A stretch of 64,000 nt of DNA from Bombyx mori (Eukaryota > Arthropoda > Insecta > Lepidoptera > Bombycidae). The stretch covers positions 11,470,001-11,534,000 of the forward strand of contig NC_085116.1 of the NCBI RefSeq assembly GCF_030269925.1, read 5' to 3'. Made by a program: the position numbers and the translations under genes. Under the pieces are notes generated by a model that was given only the letters and a program-made list of their open reading frames with translations, was not told the origin of the DNA and made no database searches. The stretch's first letter is position 1. Every line of letters starts with the position of its first letter. Of this stretch, positions 13,105 through 24,890 are shown piece by piece.

Positions 13105-13610
13105 GAAGGAATTTCTTATAAATAAAAATTACTCGTTTTTTTACACGCTTTATATTAGCTTCACTTGTATGTATGTTTGTATGTTTGTAACTGACTCCTT
13201 TAGACGCGATTTTGACCCACTTTAAACGGCCAGATTTCATTTAAACTTTGTAGATTTACCGAGGACCGATGACAATTCAATATTTAAAAAAATTTAAAAA
13301 AAATATTTAAAATTGAAATTCAGCTAAAAAATTAAAAATAAATAATAGTTTACAAAAACTAAAAAACACGCTTTATATAAAATTCAACTAAAAAAAGAAA
13401 ATAAATTTTAATAAATTTAGATTGAAAATAGTGTAAAAAAAATTTTTTTATTGTAAAAAAAGCGTGGGATGCATGGTGTTATTAGTTGTAAATATTTTAC
13501 TGACAGATATGAGTAGAAGAATTATTTTACTACAAATTTAACACCCGTTAAGCTGCGCCTTAAATCTCTTTCAATTAAAACTACTAAGACTTCTCGAAGG
13601 CAATACATCT
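13105..13610 (+). repeat. Lepidopteran interspersed repeat, unclassified
   Basis: It opens near ACACGCTTTATATTAGCTTC, with TTTGTAACTGACTCCTTTAG and GACGCGATTTTGACCCACTT, passes through an A/T-rich middle where ACGCTTTATAT recurs (13144 and 13367), and ends near GCTGCGCCTTAAATCTC. I recall similar sequences as dispersed moth repeats. Class and exact ends are unknown. Confidence 0.45.
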
Positions 13611-13931
13611 AATTTTCCAATCCCTTTTTAGGTAGTGTCGTTACTATTGTACAATCCCGACGAGAAATTCGAGTTATTTATGTTCTGTCTCCATGTTTCA
13701 CCCGAACGAGGAACAATGTAACCCCGAATGAAAGGAATTGTTCGAATCGGCATACCTCATACGAATTAACTATTTAGGTACTTGATGTCGAATATCGAAG
13801 AGAATAAAGGTGTTTTCATACCGTGCTTAGTCTGACTAGCGGCCGGTCTATCATGGTCTAGACTTAGTACTTCGAAATTCAAATATGTAATTTACGAGAC
13901 CCATACATTTTTATTGCCACACTTTACTTAA

Positions 13932-14046
13932 TGGTAGGCAGCGGCTTGGCTCTTCCCGTGGCATTGCTGACGTCCATGAGCGACGGTAACCTACCATCAG
14001 GTGGGCCGTATGATCACGTCTGCCTACAAAGGCAATAAAAAAAAAA
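13932..14046 (+). mobile_element. LINE 3'-tail repeat (BMC1-like)
   Basis: It starts ATGGTAGGCAGCGGCTTGGC and ends GCCTACAAAGGCAATAAAA with an A-run. The sequence before it (13611-13931) is unique and blank. Confidence 0.8.
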
Positions 14047-14144
14047 CTTTTAGACAATGAACTATATTCGTAACGTTTCAAAAAATGAAATAGAATAGTT
14101 GTTGTTTTTTTAATGCTGTAAATATCTAAGGCCAGTCACTTGAG

Positions 14145-14290
14145 GTGAATGCTAACATTGAACCGTGAGGTCGATGTCTCAATTATAATAACATGTATTT
14201 GATAATCGGTTGTCCTGTGCTTCAAATCAGGATACATTAATACTTTGCAGCAGAAATAGGCAAAGCTGTAGAAGCTACATTACGCTACAC
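14145..14290 (-). mobile_element. Very old Bm1-related remnant
   Basis: CTTCAAATCAGG, then GCAGCAGAAATAGGCAAAGC, in the order of a reversed Bm1 middle, but heavily mutated. The rest of 14291-15203 is unique AT-rich DNA with nothing recognised. Confidence 0.45.
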
Positions 14291-15203
14291 TGCCTAGTGG
14301 CAATGCAGCGTAAAACTTATCTCTCTCCATTCAACATCATAGATGAATAAAGTTTATCCAATATTTAAATATATATAACAAAATTATTGTACCTAAATTA
14401 TTTTACATTACAACATGGCTGTTTTTACCATTATTTAATTGTTACCCGATAATTGAATTATTATATTGCTTTTGTTTATATTAAACATATTTACGATTAT
14501 AATCGGACTGTAATAACGTGTCGTTTTTTATTTGGTCTACTATAATTTTTATTCTACAAACTAACGAAATATTAGCAGAAATCCAAGCAAAATGAAATGC
14601 TTGTAGCGGAAATGCTAAAACGATTCGTCTTATCAATTTTAGTAATACAAAAAAAAAACTTCCTTTAATTTGACATGTTTTAAAACTTAACTTGAAAGTT
14701 TATGACGGCAGTTAATTTAAAGTAGTTAAGTTAATTGGTTAATAAAGCGTTTGCCGAACTTTAATTTGAACACTTCAAGTTTTGACGTCTTGCCGTGAAA
14801 GTTTTCCTTGTATTTTTAGATAATCTCGGACTTATTTTATTAATAGAAGGCTTATCTATGTTAATAGTTTAACGTAACCGATTTAATTAAATACCCTTGC
14901 TAAATTAGCGTAAACACAACACAAACAATGCCACGTAAGAGTTCGTTAAATACGTCTCGTAGTAGAACTCCGAGGCATTGTTCTCTAAATTTTACATTCA
15001 CGTTAGTTAGAAATTTCGTCTCGTCCTGATTTACGATCGGCCCTCGAGTAAGGAGCATCTAACAGAGAGATTATTTATTCGCGGTGCTTGTCTAACACTC
15101 AAGCGTCGGTCGGAGCCAGCGAGTAACGCGCTCCGATTTGTTTATGCTAAACAACCTGCAACCAAAACTCTAACGTTCGCACACTCAAAAATAATTAACA
15201 TAT

Positions 15204-15266
15204 TTTAAATACAAAAAGACGACGCGGCGAGTCGCACCGATCCGACAGACAACCATAAACTTGTTA
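15204..15266 (+). repeat. 63-bp direct repeat, left copy
   Basis: It shares with 15529-15592 the blocks TTTAAATACAAAAAGACG, AGTCGCACCGATCCGACAG and ATAAACTTGTTA. Differences are one 3-base substitution (GCG versus TAA) and one inserted C in the right copy. Confidence 0.95.
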
Positions 15267-15520
15267 TTTATTTATTTTTTATTGCTTAGATGGGTGGACG
15301 AGCTCACGGCCTACCTGGTGTTAAGTGGTTACTGGAGCCCATAGATATCAACAACGTAAATGCCCCACCTATCTTGAGATATAAGTTCTAAGGTCTCCAG
15401 TATAGTTATAACGGCTGCCCCACCGTTCAAACCGAAACGCATTACTGTTTCAGGGCAGAAATAGGCAGGGCGGTGGTTCTTACCCGCGTGGACTCACAAT
15501 AGGTCCTACCACCAGTAAAA
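15267..15520 (-). mobile_element. Bm1 SINE lacking tRNA head, between long direct repeats
   Basis: A T-rich tail, GCTTAGATGGGTGGACGAGC, the whole body, and CCTACCACCAGTAA at the right. It is bounded by two copies of a 63-64-bp host sequence (15204-15266 and 15529-15592). Bm1 target duplications are normally far shorter. Confidence 0.93.
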
Positions 15521-15528
15521 CTACAAAA

Positions 15529-15592
15529 TTTAAATACAAAAAGACGACGCGTAAAGTCGCACCGATCCGACAGACAACCCATAAACTTGTTA
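15529..15592 (+). repeat. 64-bp direct repeat, right copy
   Basis: Partner of 15204-15266 on the other side of the Bm1. After it, 15593-15919 is unique, with a GC-rich patch at 15770-15845 (CGCGAGCGG, GGTCGCGCTCGCGCCGC). Confidence 0.95.
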
Positions 15593-15919
15593 ATTCTGAT
15601 TAGCGTTTCTGTTGTCATTGTTTTTGTTGATAAATCACTGCGACCGAGGCATGTCCCTTATTAATAACTCTGCGCCCGCCGAAAGAGTTAACGGCGTTCC
15701 GACACGATTGTTACTAAACCGACGGAATTTTAATTCGTCTCAGAGTTTATTAAGTGCGTAAAGTTTTAGCGGGGCCTCAGCGCGAGCGGTAAATTAAGTG
15801 AATTTTCTCGTAGGCTCGAGGGGAGGTCGCGCTCGCGCCGCTTTCAATATGATCACTGAGATATTAACAATTTTAATTGCAGTCTGTCACTTCAATCTCG
15901 GTGCTGGCACTTATCTGTA

Positions 15920-16177
15920 TCTGTATATTATATAAAAATGAATTGCTGTTCGTTAGTCTCGCTAAAACTCGAGAGCGGCTGAACCGATTTGGCTAATTTT
16001 GGTCTTGAATTATATTTGTGGAAGTCCAGAGAAGGTTTAAAAGGTAGATAAATATGAAAATGCTCGGAATTCAATAAAAATAACAATTTTGTTTTTCCTT
16101 TGATGTGTCCATGTGATGAAAAGCTTAGGTCTTTTATTTATGGATTGAGGCACTACGAAGTCTGCCTGGTCAGCTAG
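15920..16177 (+). mobile_element. Non-autonomous Helitron, complete ends
   Basis: TC after A at the 5' end, the AAAAATGAATTGCTGTTCG signature, and a 3' end GTCAGCTAG before T. Compared with the copy at 41037 it has an internal deletion around the CGTCGGACG segment. No coding capacity. Confidence 0.88.
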
Positions 16178-17488
16178 TCTGTGTGTATTTTTGTTTTAGG
16201 TAAGAATGGTGACGATTTTTACGCCTTGCGTTACTCAGTTTTTCTCGGACAGGTACGGTAGTTTACAAAAGATAAAGTTATAAAATGTTACGGAATGAGA
16301 GAGCCGCGCAAAATTGCTTTTGTATGCAACATTCAATGGAAAAATGTTTTATTGGACTGAGATTTCCACGATTTACCGATAAATTCATACAATATCTCCC
16401 GTTTTATATCCTGTGGAAGCTTGTTTCTTTTTCGGGTGATATAGTTATAAATTTACCGTCGTAGTATGCTTCTTGGCGAATCTATTTTATGGCCGCGCAC
16501 GCCGAACCAATAAAACCTTTTAACAGTCGTAACTATTTCTTTATAAGTTCCAAGTACGCAGTAAAATAGAAAAAAAAAAACAGGATCAGATATCTAACGG
16601 CACAATAAATCAAACGATAGGGGAAATACTGAGAATAACACGAGATACCAATCTCTTTTATTCAGGTGCTTTATTAACACAAATTTTAAATTATCCTTTG
16701 TTTTATTTCAATCGGCGTTGTGAGAAATAGTTGAACGTTAAAGGCCTCAATTCGTCGTGTACAAACTTCCTCTTACACGCGTTTAAGGCAAGCCAATAAA
16801 TCTCGGGCGCTTTGTGCTCGCGTCTCCCTAAGCGTACTTAGCCATAAAGGGCACGTGCGTTGCTATTTGTATTTTCCTTACTTTATCTGAGTGAAAATGA
16901 TTGTCAACATCGCATAGTCGATTACTATATTTTTCAAGTCGGAGGCGGTCAACTTCGCCAGTCATCGTTCTATTCAGTTATTCACTCGCAACGCTTTATC
17001 TCTCTTTCGAAAACGCGTCCCTGAATTAGAAATAAGCCGTCACCCGCGTGCTTCTGGCGGAGACAAGCTTCATTCCCTAAACTAACCCAAAGATAAATTA
17101 TTCCAGCACATTTCTCATCACGATCCATTCTTTTCTCCCCCGACAAAGCGTCAGTGAATCCCTGGGACATATGAGTGTCCTTATCTGAGAAATAAAATGA
17201 AGTCTCGTGGCGAGCAGTTACTAAGTAACGTAACTCGACGTTCCCGCACTGTTTGTGTTTTGTGTACATTGTGTACATTACGTACCCCGAACATTGTGCG
17301 GGGTATGTAAGTATGAATCACAGCTGATAAGCACTGCGCACAGATTTGCAGGATCGCGCGACCGTTCGCTAGCTGCCAAGTTTCCTACGCCACGCCCACA
17401 CATTTACATATTACATTTAGACAGATCGCATATACCACCGTAACGTTATCAACACGTTAATCCCATTAAAAGCACGATTTTCAATATA
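16178..17488. other. Unique sequence; one strong short hairpin
   Basis: No exon or repeat was recognised. At about 17279-17307 the sequence ACGTACCCCG, a 9-nt loop, then CGGGGTATGT can form a 10-bp stem with one G-T pair. It is too short for a microRNA precursor. A 98-codon minus frame at 16982-17278 looks like chance. Confidence 0.4.
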
Positions 17489-17916
17489 TCTATACTTAAT
17501 ATTATAAAGCTGAAGAGTTTGTGTGTTTGAACGCGCTAATCTCAGGAACCACTGGTCCAATTTGAAAAATTCTTTCACTGTTAAATAGCCCATTTATTGA
17601 GGAAGACTATAGGCTATATAACATCATGCTAAGACCGATACAAGCGGAGCACTAATAAAGAATGTTTCAAAATTGGGGTTATTTTTACCTTTTGGGAGCT
17701 TCCGCTGCGTGCGCTGCAGAAACGGTTAAATTTTCGCTAAAATAATGTATTACAGAATTGTTCGCCTTTAAAAGATCTAAAAAAAAGTCCGGAACAGCAT
17801 ATGTCTATATATTAAGGTTGGCTCACTATAATGTTTTTTATGCTAACCAAATTTGTCCTAAAATAAAGCATAATTGTGAACTATTCCACGCGCATGAAGT
17901 CGCGGGCCAAAGCTAG
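17489..17916 (+). mobile_element. Non-autonomous Helitron, second family, complete ends
   Basis: It starts TCTATACTTAATATTATAAA after A and ends GCCAAAGCTAG before T. The interior CTGGTCCAATTTGAAAAATT and GGCTATATAACATCATGCTA are typical of a common moth Helitron. 428 bp, non-coding. Confidence 0.9.
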
Positions 17917-20900
17917 TTTACTAATAAATTTACTAATAGCCGTATAACATTGTGTACTGATTCCTTATCAAAGTCGCACGCGTCAAAGCTATGGAAATTG
18001 TGTTAAAATTAGATGTGATTATGATCGTGTGCTCCTAAATTGGAAAAGCAGCGGTCAGACCATGGCCAGCGATAAATCAGCGTTTGTTGTTGGCGTAAAC
18101 AACCGCTACACTCGGGCACTCGACATCCAATCATTACTCAAAGCATCAGTGCAGCAAAAAGTAGACTAATTGGGTTCTTGAAGGACAAGGGCCATCCGCT
18201 TCACTTTGTCGCCATCGTACTTAGTCACGTTTAGTTTTGTTCTGTTTTCTCAAATTGTTCCAGTAAAATAATTGAATTGTCTGCTTAATGCTGCACTTTG
18301 GGTAAAAATTTGATGACATAATAAGTTTGGAGTTTTATATTGACAAATAAAGACCTTGTGGAGGACACTATTTGTAAAACAAAAACTTGGGACGATGATA
18401 ACGAAAATATAGGAAAGTGAATAGTGAAGAAACGGAAGAACAAAATATCGCGGGGAAAATTCATACAGGTAAAAAAAACTTAAAAAATTTTGTTATAAAA
18501 AAATGCAGTCTCTCTGAGAAAAGGTAAATTTTTTTTTACAAATTTTCCTCTTAGCTTCGTTAAAGCAATTTCCGAACTTTTTTTCTATTCGAGCGCAAAA
18601 GGTCTAAGTTTCATTCACATCGGTTCGCGGCGGTGACCGGAGTAAACACCTCACAAGTTGGCCTTTTCGAACTTCTTAGAAATTGATTTTAAACTAAGAA
18701 CAACTTAAGATGAAAAAGTGAGAAGCACAAAAAAAACCATTCTAGTTGAAGTTCGGAATGAAATTAGTTTTAAGCGACAAGTTCATTTTCTTTTTTCACC
18801 AACAAGCCGTACTGCAATTGCTTGCAGAATCCCGTGGAAAGTTTTCCAGTGCAGATTTTGATTACACACGCTCCTTCAAGAAGTTTCCTGCCGGGTAGGA
18901 ATATTAAATCTTATTTAAGTTAGACATCCGCGGCGGTTCGCGTTGTTATTTCGAATAAGGTGCTTTATAAGCTCTCGAGTGCATTAGCCAACTTGTCTCT
19001 CTACGAACATTTTAACCTTTCTGTTGCTAGGCCCGTAATATTTTGGAACTTTTTGAATTCTAACGGATTAATTCAACGTAGAATTTAATCTGCTAATGGC
19101 TTCATTCTACCTGAGCTTCAAAGGTTTTGACTATTCGAACGTATAAAGTAATTTCTTGTATGATTTATCCGTAGAGATCTGATTTAAGTAATGATTTTGG
19201 GGGAGCTCTCTAGGCAATGCCGACATGAAACAGACTACCGTGCTGCTCTGTATAATTTTAGTAACGCTTAAATTTTAATTGTGTAGTAAAAGCACGGTTA
19301 TATAATCATTAAGTGGAACAATACGGTGGCTGTGAGAGAGACGGCGGCCCGCAATCCTGCCTACTCCGCGTTACATGGTGCATTTGCCTAATTACAGCTC
19401 AATTCACTGGTGTGACAATTCGTGATTACAGAAACGGTTATGCGAGAGACATTTACTATATTCGGATTATGCTTTACGGAATTGCTCAGACATTATACGC
19501 GGATATCTTTGGTATTATCATATTATTATTATAGTTGAAACATATTCTTTATATGGTTAGATGCGCGTAGATATCGCAACATAGTTTGTTTCTTTTTCAA
19601 ATTCGTTAGTAACATCATAATAACATTACTAACAACAAACATCCGCCTTAAGCCGCATAGCATTTCTAAATAGACATAATGACAACAGTTTGTACACGTT
19701 CTCAATTTACTATCAGTAAAAGAATTATACCAACATAAGTTTACCGGTTGGAAACGCAGCTACCGCAAGTTTTATTTAGAACATATAAAGTGTATATCTA
19801 ATAATTAAATTTAATATTGGTCTAATGGGTATTATTGCAAAAACTTGGTTGGTGCGGTTGAGTTTTGTAATAATACGTACGGATATCACGCGGCTTAAAA
19901 ATTTCATTGTACGTACGTTTCACACGCTTTTTGTAATCTGTATTATTATAATATTCACCATAGTTGTGTGATTTTTTTCGCTCTTTTTATGGCAAAGTAC
20001 AAAAAATAAATTTCAAACGACCGCTCTTGTGGCGCGAACCTCAACAGTTATAGTTCTTTAATTTTAATTTTACAAATGATAATATTGTATCGCTACTGTT
20101 GACTATGAATTTTGCAGAAAATAATTAGACCACATTAATCCTGTGAAAATTATACTTTATAACTTACAAGCATTCGAAACTTAATTTTTCAAGCGAAATA
20201 GGATGACGATCTTCAAAGAATTGCTTTTCCCTTAAGTATTAGTATTACATATTGAACTGCCTGAGTAACAACGTTTGAACTTTAAGTGATTTTGCTGATC
20301 GCGCGTCAGAACTTCTGAATTATCTTCCTACGTTTGAGCAAGGTTTAAGTTCCAGTAAGCTTTTAGCACTAAGCTCGTCACTAGTGTTTAATACAAATCC
20401 AGTTATTCACTTTGTTTTTGTTACTATAAAAGAGATGAAATTCGCCGGAGTCGCCGTAACATCGAGAAGGGCCACCCTCCAACATTTTAATTTTATTAAA
20501 CATCTCCCTGTGCCGAGATAAAGTAGATTTCTTTCGCTACCGAGTAAGAATTTCGACTCGTATAATAATTTAGATTACGTAGCAAGCAGTGAACGTTCAT
20601 TATCGTTCTTTTGTACCTGATTTCGTGGAGATCCCATTCGGATAGCGGAGCGGTCCGCGGCGCGGGCGCTCTCCGAAATGGAAAGTGCGAAAATGAAATT
20701 ATAAAGCCCCGCGATAAAAATAAATTAAATCGGATTTCACATTTGCCAAAAGCCAGGGATGAGGAACGTTTTGTAGTCTGCGAATTCTTTTCTCTCTTTT
20801 TAAATATTTGTTTTAACACTTGATTTGTGGCGTAATGAGAAAATTCACACTTTGTATTCTTTTTTATTTTTCATTTCGCGTATTGTGATCATTGTTTTTT

Positions 20901-22109
20901 TTTTTTTGTTGTTGTCGTTGTTAATCTATTTTGATAAAGTATTCACGATTTATTCGTTAAGGTACCACATTTAACCAAGAATGAAGTATTAGCTAGTTTC
21001 CTTTCATTTATCGTGGATTCCTCGTGCGTCGTGGCAAATCACCCTGCATTCTCACCAACGATTATTCAAATTAGGAAACGGTACGACAAAGACGAATGGT
21101 ACTAATATCGTTCGTTTCGCGATCGGCCGCGCGATAACGCGCCCGGTACGTGCTCTACACACGCGCAACAGATTTCGTCCACCGATAAACGCCGATTGAT
21201 CCATACGATACGCTTTTTGCGTAAATATCCACGCTTGTTTCATGCAGGTAAAGTTTTGTTTCAGCGGACCGACATAGTTCACAATAGTTTTTACTGAAAC
21301 TAATAGTAGGAGTTTTTCCAGTGAGCGATATGATAACTGTACTAAAATATTGAGATTTATGAAATCTATAGGCCGGTGACCACTTCAAACAGGTCAACTA
21401 TAAGCTAATCTGTAAATCGAGTGTCTGCTTAATAAAATAAAAACCATCAAAGAATATGATAAAATAAAGAGCTAAGATGATGTAAATTACATTCAAGATA
21501 TAAAAAGGGTCTTATTACGACAATAATTTAAAGAATTCCAATTAGAACTTAATAGCTTTTCACTGTTGAGAAAAACTGTGTACAAAGTTAACAAAATCCT
21601 AAAATAACGGCGTCGAAAAATTGTTTTAAATAATACTCAATTTCGTATTAATGTTCCCTAACGCGTAATTTAGCCTTCAATTCTCTATCGTAAATACGTA
21701 ATTCACTCGCTTTTTTGCCTCCGCTAATTCGAAGTAAAACAATGTAATTATATTTTTATTGCTCATTCTATATGTCCAGTAAATCGGGGGTTTGAAATCC
21801 CCGGAGTCGTTTTAAGTGAACCGACCCTGTTTAATAGTCGTTTTCTAGGAGAGGTCAACTCGTGCTGCCAGATGCTTTGTTTATATTTTGTGTCCCTTGC
21901 GTTATGTAATCATTAGTGTAATTGCCGGGATTAAGTTCTCTGTAGTGCGATTAGGCTTTGTCTAGTCTGTACTGTTTGTTCTATGTAGTCGTTCCTTCAT
22001 TTGAGACCGGCCTAATGGGCTGTAAGTTGAACGGCACTTCAGTGATGACCTTCTGGTGCTTAAGTAGAAAAGATTTTCTGGATGGATTATTTTGAATCCA
22101 AAAACACAC
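17917..22109. other. Long unique stretch, no gene recognised
   Basis: AT-rich with a GC-richer block at 20600-20770 (listed separately) and another at 21115-21185 (GGCCGCGCGATAACGCGCCC). Frames of 107 (minus, 20496-20819) and 70 codons (plus) overlap each other in the first block and show no domain. I see no splice-bounded exon, repeat or RNA gene. Confidence 0.4.
20600..20770. promoter_or_regulatory. GC-richer unique block, possible conserved element
   Basis: It contains TAGCGGAGCGGTCCGCGGCG and CGGGCGCTCTCCGAAATGG amid AT-rich intron and carries no transposon signature. Such islands in long introns of developmental genes are often enhancers. Only base composition supports this here. Confidence 0.2.
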
Positions 22110-22220
22110 TTTTTTTTTATTACCCTTGTAGGCAGAAGAGCATACGGCCCACCTGATGGTGAGTGGTTACCGTCGCCCATGGACTTCAGCAATGCCAGGG
22201 GCAGAGCCAAGCCGCTGCCT
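22110..22220 (-). mobile_element. LINE 3'-tail repeat (BMC1-like)
   Basis: A T-run, then TTGTAGGCAGAAGAGCATAC to GCAGAGCCAAGCCGCTGCC. Little diverged from the other copies. 22221-22625 holds nothing further I recognise. Confidence 0.82.
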
Positions 22221-22625
22221 AAGGTTAGGCTTTGGTCTGGTTTAATTGTGTCATTGAATCAAAATTATTATAAGTTTTAAATTATACATTATTTATTACC
22301 TTCGACTCGAGACGTGCACATCTATGCATTAATGTTAAGTGGTCTTCGTGGCCAAGAGGAAAGCCAACTCACAGCCTGCCTCTTCAGAAACTTCGTTTGA
22401 TAAAGGTCAAATCATGACAAGGGGTCAGGAAACACCGAGGAAGAAAGATCATGCTGGAAGCATGCGTGGAAGAAACAATCTGAAAATGTACAATAAAAGC
22501 AATAAAACAAAATAATAAGATACTCAATATTCATTAGTAATTTCAAACTTTAATGTCCCTATAAACAAGATTTACCTTATGCAAATACTTATAGTGCATA
22601 TACATATTATGTAACATATGTAATT

Positions 22626-22831
22626 TTTTTTAACGGCTTAGATGTGTGGACGAGCTTACAGCCCACCTGGAGTTAAGTGGTTACCGGAGCCCATAGACAT
22701 CTACAACGGAAATGCGCCACCCACCTTGAAATATAAGTTCTAAGGTCTCAAGTATATTTACAACGGCTGCCCCACCCTTCAAACCGAAACACATTACTGC
22801 TTAACGGCAAAAATAGGCAGGGTGGTAACTT
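22626..22831 (-). mobile_element. Bm1 SINE fragment
   Basis: T-run, GGCTTAGATGTGTGGACGAG, and the body to GGCAAAAATAGGCAGGGTGG, where it ends before the GAGGTCC block. 22832-23390 is unique AT-rich DNA. Confidence 0.9.
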
Positions 22832-23390
22832 TACATATATTATTCATTTATTTGATATATCTCTAATAGTTACGATTCGTCATTTATTTTTAATCAAAAC
22901 GACTGACTCAAATCGTATTTAATGCGATACATTAAAAGTTAATTTTGCTCATGTAAATGCATTTTATTTGTCGAAAATAAAATCTTTTGTACTAACAACA
23001 GACTACTAGTACGTTAAAAACTCTCCTCGAAATAGATGTAAAACGAAAAACGCTTCACTTGAGACGACCGATATTTTATTCTCGGAACGCTTCCATTCTA
23101 AAAACGTCAGTGACGTAGGTAAAGTGCACTACCGAATTGTTTTCGCACGTCGCTTTAGCGAACCGTCAACAGAACGAGATAGAAGACAGAATGTTTTGAA
23201 TAATAATTTTCAAACAGTTACATTGTGACTCGGGATTTTTTCTTTTAAAATAAAATAAGAATCTTTGAAAAGATAACATTGCGATCGACGCATGTGCGTG
23301 GTTTCGTAGGCACAGGATATGTTTTATTAGACTATAGTAACGTCAGTTTAAGTATAGTATGAGTATAGTACAGCAACCATAAGTGTATCA

Positions 23391-23516
23391 GGCTCACCAC
23401 AAACCAGGAGAAGTGGCGATAACTCGTGAGGCGCATAACATCTGCCCACATCAATGATACTTACTGTATGACGACCACGACCGCTCTGATAAGAGTGATA
23501 CGACAAGGAAGAACAG
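23391..23516 (+). mobile_element. Old RTE-like LINE 3' end with terminal stem-loop
   Basis: CACGAC, then the stem CGCTCT with loop GATA and AGAGTG (23482-23497), then ATA and CGACAAGGAAGAAC. The same arrangement closes the RTE-like copies at 46996 and 55350. Upstream one can read a residual DDHDRSDKSD-type tail in one frame. The left boundary is uncertain. Confidence 0.6.
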
Positions 23517-24539
23517 TAACATCGCTACCAGTATATTTCTGTTGATTATGAACGACTGTAAATGCCGGCACTTGATCTAATTTCGCAAAAAAGTCTCAAA
23601 TAGACCTGACTTTTCCCTGAGAGATATTTAATGGATCGGAGAGTGAAGTAGGTTTTTTTTACAGAAACTTAACACGAGAACTAGTGGGCACACCTCGAAT
23701 AAACTCAAATCTAAACTGGTTTCAAAAATAAATACATTTGTATAGCTTTACTCGTATATACCCATAAATGAGTATTTAAAATTTCACTAACGTTTATCAG
23801 AACTGTTTGACATATCTCACTTTGCTACGTTACGATAGATGTCGATGCGTGGAATAATTCAATAAGATATCTTTATAGTTAGCTGTTTCACTTTATTGGC
23901 AACGTTATTTTACAACTTTTAGATAAAATCATAAAAATAAAACTGGTTGATCGATCAATGAATATTTTGTTGAAACACAAGATGATTTACGATGCACTTT
24001 TAAGGTAGCTGCACTAAATTTAACCGAACACAATTTACCATCACTGTCATAAACTTATTTTAATTTATTTTTGAACGAAGTTCCTTAAGGGACGATGCGG
24101 AGGGGTACCCTAACCGGGAAAAAACGTCCGTAACGTAAGATTTTTATTAGCAATGCACACAATGTACGACTTAACTTTGTAATAACGTACACAAAAAAAA
24201 AACATATTTTTTTATCATTCATTGACCACGATCTCAGAGCGTCCGTTTGCGCAATACACTAATTCTTATGCAAACAACCGTGAATGAAGTGTACCACAAT
24301 ATGTTCGCACGTTACCGAATGACCATGGGTTGTTGCGAAACCTCCAGTTTTATTTTCTTCATACTTCGAATAGAACTTAAAATTAATATTTTTATAATAA
24401 GGAGCTTCGTTCATATTCCACGACACCACACATATTTTTATCTTAGGAACGATTTAGCTTCAGCGAGAAGAATTATGTAATGAATTTACTTAATGTTTTA
24501 CATATTATTATATCACATAATCATGCATACAAAATTCGT
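23517..24539. other. Unique AT-rich sequence, nothing recognised
   Basis: Short chance frames only; no repeat family or exon was identified. Confidence 0.4.
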
Positions 24540-24890
24540 TCCAAGAAACCGAGACGCTTCCGTCCTAATTTTCTTGACTGCAGATGAACTAAGGCCTTTA
24601 ATTCCGGTTTCGTAGCGGCCGAGTCGTGCTGTCTTCAAGAAAACGTGTTCTCTTCAATCTAGACACACAAAAGCGTCACCTGATTCAGCAGACTACGAGC
24701 ACTCTCTTCGTACAAACGCCGAGGAATGAAGCGGAAGAGCGGTCGGCTCTCTGAATTACTTCCTAATGAAAAGAGCTCAGGAGTGGGACAGAGGGTACGT
24801 TCACGCGGTCGCTAACGAACGCTTGGGCCTCTCGAGTCGCTCGAGTGTTCGCTTGACGTGTGACGTCACACTGCGACTCTCGCCTTATTA
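24540..24890. promoter_or_regulatory. GC-richer block with perfect CRE palindrome
   Basis: A 350-bp block, richer in GC than its surroundings and free of repeats. It contains the perfect 14-bp palindrome GTGTGACGTCACAC at 24858-24871, centred on TGACGTCA, the canonical CREB/ATF site. Flanks CGAGTCGC and GCGACTC form a wider inverted repeat. A 15-bp piece recurs at 56258. It could be an enhancer or an alternative promoter; no transcription start is demonstrable. Confidence 0.35.

Noticed and set aside
17279..17307. microRNA hairpin
   Set aside because: The stem is only 10 bp with a 9-nt loop, far shorter than a microRNA precursor.
20496..20823. Overlapping open frames of 107 (-) and 70 (+) codons
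   Set aside because: They overlap each other in a GC-richer block where stops are rarer. Neither has recognisable protein features.
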